From Planctomycetota bacterium (lineage in GTDB: Bacteria > Planctomycetota > Phycisphaerae > WQYP01), in the NCBI GenBank assembly GCA_021852225.1, contig JAJZOA010000022.1, positions 1 through 9,135 of the forward strand: a stretch of DNA of 9,135 nucleotides, read 5' to 3'. The notes beneath the pieces are model-generated. The model searched no databases. It worked only from the letters and a program-made list of their open reading frames with translations, and was not told where the DNA came from. The stretch's first letter is position 1. Each line of letters opens with the position of its first letter. Made by a program: the position numbers and the translations under genes. Below, piece after piece: positions 5,241-9,135 of the stretch.

Positions 5241-6282
5241 CTAATTTTTCTTTCCATGTTTCAGCCTCCGGACCGGCGACATGGCATGCGATGCGAACGT
5301 GATAAATCGGCAGTTTGGATTCAGTTCCGCGAAGTTTCACCCAATCTTTCAATGTGGTGACCAGTGCCGACACATTGCAGGATTGTGCGATGTCATTAAG
5401 TCGCGCGGTATCGCGACTCGCATCATATTGATGATGATCCCCATACCAACACCCCCTTACGACGTTCATACGCATTGATTCAAGGGTGCGCACAAAGCCT
5501 TCCGGATTGGCAATTCCGGCAAAGGCCAGCACCCGGTCCGGAATCAGACTGACCCGTTGTCCTTGGGCGTCAAACAGGCCTACGACATGCGTATGCTGCT
5601 GAAAAATGACTCGCGGACTGCGCCATTCCGCCAGCAGTCCTGCCGCCATATCCGCCAGTTCCGGTGTCACCTGCTCACATCGCGTAAGCATAATTGCATC
5701 CGCGCGGCGCATCCCGGTTGGCGGTTCGCGCCATGACCCGGCGGGAAGCAATCCGGGAATGCCCATCGGACTTGTGGCATCCACCAGCAGCAGATTCAGG
5801 TCGCGGGCCAGCCGCCGATGCTGATATCCATCGTCCAGAATCAGAACATCGGCTCCAAATTTTTCGATTGCCTGTCGCCCTCCAGCCACGCGGTCCCGGT
5901 TTATCAACACAGGTACGCCGGGGCATTCCTCCTGAATCACCAGAACTTCGTCGGAAACTCCATTTTGAGGTGCTTTGTAGCCGCGTGTCAGCACGGCGGG
6001 CCTGCGGCCCAGCTTGATCAGATCCTGGACAATCATGATAACCGTGGGCGTTTTTCCCGTGCCGCCGGTGGTCAGATTCCCCACGGAAATCACCGGGACG
6101 GGAAGTTTTATAACCTTTTTCCAGCCCGCATCATACGCCATGTTTCGCAGGCGCACCGACAGTCCATAAAACAGAGCAACCGCGGCCAGCACGTAACGGA
6201 CCAGTGCGGGAACCAGTCCCGCGGCTTCGCCGCTTATGATGCGTTTGTACCACTGTTCCATCGTGCACCACCACGCTCGCAT
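5224..6282 (-). CDS. lpxK: Tetraacyldisaccharide 4'-kinase (lipid A 4'-kinase)
   Basis: A 352-residue protein close to the family length of about 330-350. It phosphorylates the 4' position of the tetraacyl disaccharide-1-phosphate with ATP, the sixth step of Raetz-pathway lipid A synthesis, at the inner face of the inner membrane. The N-terminal helix (about 23-42, LVPALVRYVLAAVALFYGLS) is the usual membrane anchor. GNLTTGGTGKTP (68-79) is the Walker A loop, LTRGYK (98-103) follows, D111-E112 match the conserved Asp-Glu pair, and DDGYQHRR (150-157) is the family signature. LVTTLKDWVKL near the C-terminus matches the TTEKDAVKL-type motif. The start at 6282 is 18 bp after leuS. An ATG at 6261 gives MEQWYKRIISG, which resembles many family N-termini and is equally plausible. 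It is probably co-transcribed with leuS. Confidence 0.95.
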   Translation of the reverse strand: MRAWWCTMEQWYKRIISGEAAGLVPALVRYVLAAVALFYGLSVRLRNMAYDAGWKKVIKLPVPVISVGNLTTGGTGKTPTVIMIVQDLIKLGRRPAVLTRGYKAPQNGVSDEVLVIQEECPGVPVLINRDRVAGGRQAIEKFGADVLILDDGYQHRRLARDLNLLLVDATSPMGIPGLLPAGSWREPPTGMRRADAIMLTRCEQVTPELADMAAGLLAEWRSPRVIFQQHTHVVGLFDAQGQRVSLIPDRVLAFAGIANPEGFVRTLESMRMNVVRGCWYGDHHQYDASRDTARLNDIAQSCNVSALVTTLKDWVKLRGTESKLPIYHVRIACHVAGPEAETWKEKLVDTTK

Positions 6283-6300
6283 CGGTCCGGACGATACCTT

Positions 6301-9135
6301 TTAGACCACAAGATTCAACATGCGATCTTTTATATAGACCTTCTTTTTTATCGCACGGCCTGCGAGTTTCTGCTGAATAATTTCATCCCGCAAGGCCGCG
6401 ATGGCAACGGTTTCGGCATCAGACCCATTGGCTACTTTCACGCGCCCGGAAAGTTTGCCGTTGATCTGCACCGGCAGGTCAAGCTCCGAATCCGTACAAA
6501 GTTCCTCATCCCATTGCGGCCAGGCGACTGTCATGATGGATTGGGCAGATGCAGTCAACTGCTCATGCAGTTCTTCGGCAATGTGCGGTGCAAACGGTTC
6601 AAGCAGTCGCAGCAATGTCCGGGCGGCAATATCTGGAATCCAGGTCAGTTTGGCCAGCGCATTGTTGAATTCCATCATGCCGCTAATGGCGGTGTTAAAC
6701 GCCAGTCTTTCAATATCTCCGGTCACTTTCCGAATGGTCCGGTGCATGGGACGCAGAATCGATTCGGCGTCGGCTGTGGCGACAGCGGCTTCAGCCGGGG
6801 TAAGGGGACGGGCCATCGGGCCACGGCCAAGCTGCCAGCCGCCGACTCCGTCCGGTATGACAACGCGGCAAGGTTCATCACCACCATTGATATTCCGCCA
6901 CACCCGCTGAAGAAAGCGGTAAACGCCTTCCACGCCGGTGGTGCTCCAGGGCTTAACCTGCTCCAGTGGCCCCATGAACATTTCAAACAAGCGCAGTGAA
7001 TCGGCACCATAATCACGGATCACATCATCCGGATTCACCACGTTTCCACGGGATTTGCTCATTTTGAACGATCTGGCATCCACCGTAATGGTCGAATCAG
7101 CTTTCAGCACAAAACTGTCGCCTCGCTTTTCGATTTCCTCCGGCGGACAGGGCCGGCCTGTCAGCAATTCACCGGTTTGTCGCGATTTGGAGATAATTTG
7201 CGTTTTCCCATCGGGGCCGAGCCGCGAATCCCAGTTGGTGTCCACCTCCGCAAGTGGCACCATTCGTCCGGCTTCCGTGGCAAAAGCGGTGTATTCCGCC
7301 TCGCCCAGAATAAGCCCCTGGTTGACCAGCCGATGGAATGGCTCATCCGAGGAAACCTGCCCAAGATCAAAGAGAACCTTATGCCAGAACCGCGAATACA
7401 GCAGGTGAAGTACGGCATGTTCCACGCCGCCGATATATAGATCAATTCCCCGGCCGTGCATCCAGAATTTTTCCAGTTCCGGATCACAAAAGCGGCGGAC
7501 ATTGTGCGGATCCAAGTACCGCAAGTAATACCAGCATGACCCGGCCCATTGCGGCATGGTGTTCACTTCGCGGCGACCTGGTATGCCGGTTTCGCCCGGC
7601 CGGGCCACACGGGCATGCTCGGCTCCGTGGGGACTGCCTGCCGGGTCGGCTGGTTCAATCACCACGGAAATATCCCGCCATGCCAACGCCTTGGAAAGGG
7701 GCGGGTCCATTGTGCCGGTGGGTTTAAAATCGGTTAATTGCGGCAATTCCAGCGGAAGTTCGCTTTCCGCCAGCGGAACATGGGTGCCATCGGTCAAATG
7801 CACAATTGGAAATGGCTCGCCCCAATAGCGCTGGCGCGAAAATAGCCAGTCGCGAATTTTAAAATTTACCTGTCGCTGGCCCACGCCGCGTGCTTCCAGC
7901 AGATCAATCATTTTCGCACGGGCTTCTGCGGTGGGCAGGTCGTTAATCCCGGGTGAATTTGTTGCCCAGCCGTCCTGTTCCAGCGGAAGCTCAACGGGCT
8001 TGTCAGCCGCGCCGCGCGGCGATTGGGCGACAACTTGTTCAATCGGAAGATCGAATTTGCAGGCAAAATCAAAATCGCGGCGATCATGTCCCGGTACGGC
8101 CATAATCGCGCCGCTGCCATAGCCCATCAGAACGTAGTCGGAAATAAAAACCGGAATCTTCCGGCCATTCACAGGGTTAATCGCGAAAATGCCGGTAAAT
8201 GTGCCGGTCTTGTCAGTCTCTTCCTGACGCTGCCGTTCGGAACGGGAACTGGTCCACTGCTGATAGGCCTGTACAGCCTGCCGCGGCGTTTTGGCAGTGT
8301 TGTATTTCCAGCAATCGGGCGTTTCCGCAGGCCAATCTTCGGGAATCAGCGTGCGCCCGCTGGTGACAGACGCCAGCGGATGTTCAGGTGCCAGCACCAT
8401 ATAGGTGGCACCGAAAAGTGTGTCTGGCCGCGTGGTAAACACTGTTACGACCTGGCTATGGCCGGCCAGTCCAAAATACACCAGCGCCCCATCCGACCGG
8501 CCGATCCAGTTCCGCTGCATCTGTTTAAGAGATTCCGACCATTCCAGGTTTTCCAAACCGTCCAGCAGTCGCTGGGCGTAGGCCGTAATGCGCAGCATCC
8601 ACTGCCGCATAGGTCGGCGTTCAACCGGAAAGCCGCCCACTTCGCTTTTTCCGTCAATTACTTCCTCGTTGGCCAGAACCGTCCCCAAGGCGGGACACCA
8701 GTTCACGGGCGCTTCGACCTCGTAGGCCAGGCGGTAACCGGAAAGCAGTTTTCTGCGCTGACTGGCGGTCATATCGGTCCAGGCGATCGATTTTTCCGGG
8801 GTCGAAAATTCCACTGGAATTGGGCGTAGGCCAGTGGCAAATTCCGCAACAAGTTCGCGGATCGGGCGGCCTCTGCCCGTGGCCGAGTCAAACCAGGTGT
8901 TATATAACTGAAGGAATATCCATTGTGTCCAGCGATAATAAAGCGGATCGGTGGTGTTCACTTCGCGATCCCAGTCGTAGGAAAATCCGATGGCCTGCAG
9001 TTGGGCACGGAAGCGGTCGATATTTTTCCGCGTAATGACTCCCGGATGGGTATCTGTTTTGATCGCGTATTGTTCCGCGGGCAGGCCAAACGCATCCCAT
9101 CCCATCGGGTGCATGACGGCAAAACCGCGGGCGCG
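6301..9135 (-). CDS. leuS: Leucyl-tRNA synthetase, missing its N-terminus (runs off the right edge)
   Basis: The frame is open to the window end: 944 codons plus TAA. The ATG at 9114 is internal, because the preceding codons (RARGFAV) continue the conserved block leading into HPMGWDAFGLPAEQ. The HIGH motif and about 40 residues lie outside. It charges tRNA-Leu with leucine in the cytoplasm. Numbered from the window edge, TTRPDTLFG (234-242) and MAVPGHDRRD (345-354) belong to the CP1 editing domain, which removes mischarged amino acids. KMSKS (691-695, bases 7051-7065) is the ATP-binding loop, preceded by a leucine-specific insertion. The alpha-helical anticodon-binding domain follows, then a C-terminal domain (VQINGKLSGRVKV). 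Relative to E. coli there is about a 54-residue insertion before APVNWCP (roughly 8731-8892), and the zinc-knuckle cysteines after ANEEVIDG are absent. Total length would be near 985, longer than typical. Confidence 0.97.
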   Translation of the reverse strand, partial: RARGFAVMHPMGWDAFGLPAEQYAIKTDTHPGVITRKNIDRFRAQLQAIGFSYDWDREVNTTDPLYYRWTQWIFLQLYNTWFDSATGRGRPIRELVAEFATGLRPIPVEFSTPEKSIAWTDMTASQRRKLLSGYRLAYEVEAPVNWCPALGTVLANEEVIDGKSEVGGFPVERRPMRQWMLRITAYAQRLLDGLENLEWSESLKQMQRNWIGRSDGALVYFGLAGHSQVVTVFTTRPDTLFGATYMVLAPEHPLASVTSGRTLIPEDWPAETPDCWKYNTAKTPRQAVQAYQQWTSSRSERQRQEETDKTGTFTGIFAINPVNGRKIPVFISDYVLMGYGSGAIMAVPGHDRRDFDFACKFDLPIEQVVAQSPRGAADKPVELPLEQDGWATNSPGINDLPTAEARAKMIDLLEARGVGQRQVNFKIRDWLFSRQRYWGEPFPIVHLTDGTHVPLAESELPLELPQLTDFKPTGTMDPPLSKALAWRDISVVIEPADPAGSPHGAEHARVARPGETGIPGRREVNTMPQWAGSCWYYLRYLDPHNVRRFCDPELEKFWMHGRGIDLYIGGVEHAVLHLLYSRFWHKVLFDLGQVSSDEPFHRLVNQGLILGEAEYTAFATEAGRMVPLAEVDTNWDSRLGPDGKTQIISKSRQTGELLTGRPCPPEEIEKRGDSFVLKADSTITVDARSFKMSKSRGNVVNPDDVIRDYGADSLRLFEMFMGPLEQVKPWSTTGVEGVYRFLQRVWRNINGGDEPCRVVIPDGVGGWQLGRGPMARPLTPAEAAVATADAESILRPMHRTIRKVTGDIERLAFNTAISGMMEFNNALAKLTWIPDIAARTLLRLLEPFAPHIAEELHEQLTASAQSIMTVAWPQWDEELCTDSELDLPVQINGKLSGRVKVANGSDAETVAIAALRDEIIQQKLAGRAIKKKVYIKDRMLNLVV

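Noticed and set aside
5818..6999. 393-codon open frame on the plus strand
   Set aside because: It lies antisense across lpxK and leuS, both clearly real with intact motifs. Its translation has no recognisable domain, so it is a codon-bias shadow.
8023..8829. 268-codon open frame on the plus strand
   Set aside because: Antisense to the conserved CP1 region of leuS; no domain is visible.
9112..9114. ATG at 9114 as the start of leuS
   Set aside because: The codons upstream to the window edge continue the conserved LeuRS block (RARGFAV before MHPMGWDAFG) and the HIGH motif would be missing, so the gene simply continues outside.
1..9135. CRISPR array, insertion sequence, tRNA or phage/defence genes
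   Set aside because: No regularly spaced repeats, transposase motifs, cloverleaf sequences or defence domains were seen; nearly all the sequence outside 544-1120 is housekeeping or envelope coding DNA.

Overview
The window looks like a chromosomal piece of a Gram-negative-type, moderately GC-rich bacterium. All genes I can support lie on the minus strand. It carries a lipid A kinase and two ADP-heptose (LPS inner core) enzymes, so the organism probably makes lipopolysaccharide. The leucyl-tRNA synthetase has a large insertion after the CP-core start and lacks the usual Cys-rich zinc knuckle. Together with the DRDNT-type GmhB, this reminds me of Planctomycetota, perhaps Phycisphaerae. That assignment is a family-level impression, not a proven one.

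Layout, read in the direction of transcription (right to left): leuS (9135-6301, 5' end off the window), lpxK (6282-5224), a 71-83 bp gap with AT-rich sequence and a dyad, hldE (5140-3656), gmhB with a C-terminal membrane anchor (3575-2544), a class I glutamine amidotransferase of the PuuD/peptidase C26 type (2506-1748), and a cytoplasmic thioredoxin-fold protein with a CGDC motif (1717-1121). Gaps between these six genes are about 18-83 bp, so they may form one long operon, perhaps with a second promoter before hldE. Then comes 577 bp of hairpin-rich non-coding sequence (544-1120). Last is the 5' part of a membrane-anchored PAS/LOV-like sensor gene (543-1), which runs off the left edge.

The genes fit as a translation/outer-membrane block. 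HldE phosphorylates heptose-7-phosphate, GmhB removes the 7-phosphate from the bisphosphate, and HldE then adenylylates the product to give ADP-heptose for core synthesis. LpxK adds the 4'-phosphate to lipid A. The amidotransferase and thioredoxin-like genes are co-directional passengers with no obvious link to LPS.

The most notable observations are these. (1) A 24-bp exact inverted match joins the extreme left end (1-24) to the inside of gmhB (2985-3008). It starts exactly where the PAS protein leaves the LOV consensus, so the left edge may be a chimeric or misassembled end. (2) GmhB is fused to a two-helix membrane anchor and lacks most of the usual zinc ligands. (3) The PAS domain keeps the LOV Cys-Arg pair but has lost other flavin-contact residues. 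(4) The 577-bp leader holds a perfect 16-bp palindrome and several other hairpins. I see no CRISPR array, tRNA, rRNA, insertion sequence or clear defence system, and no convincing wholly new system.
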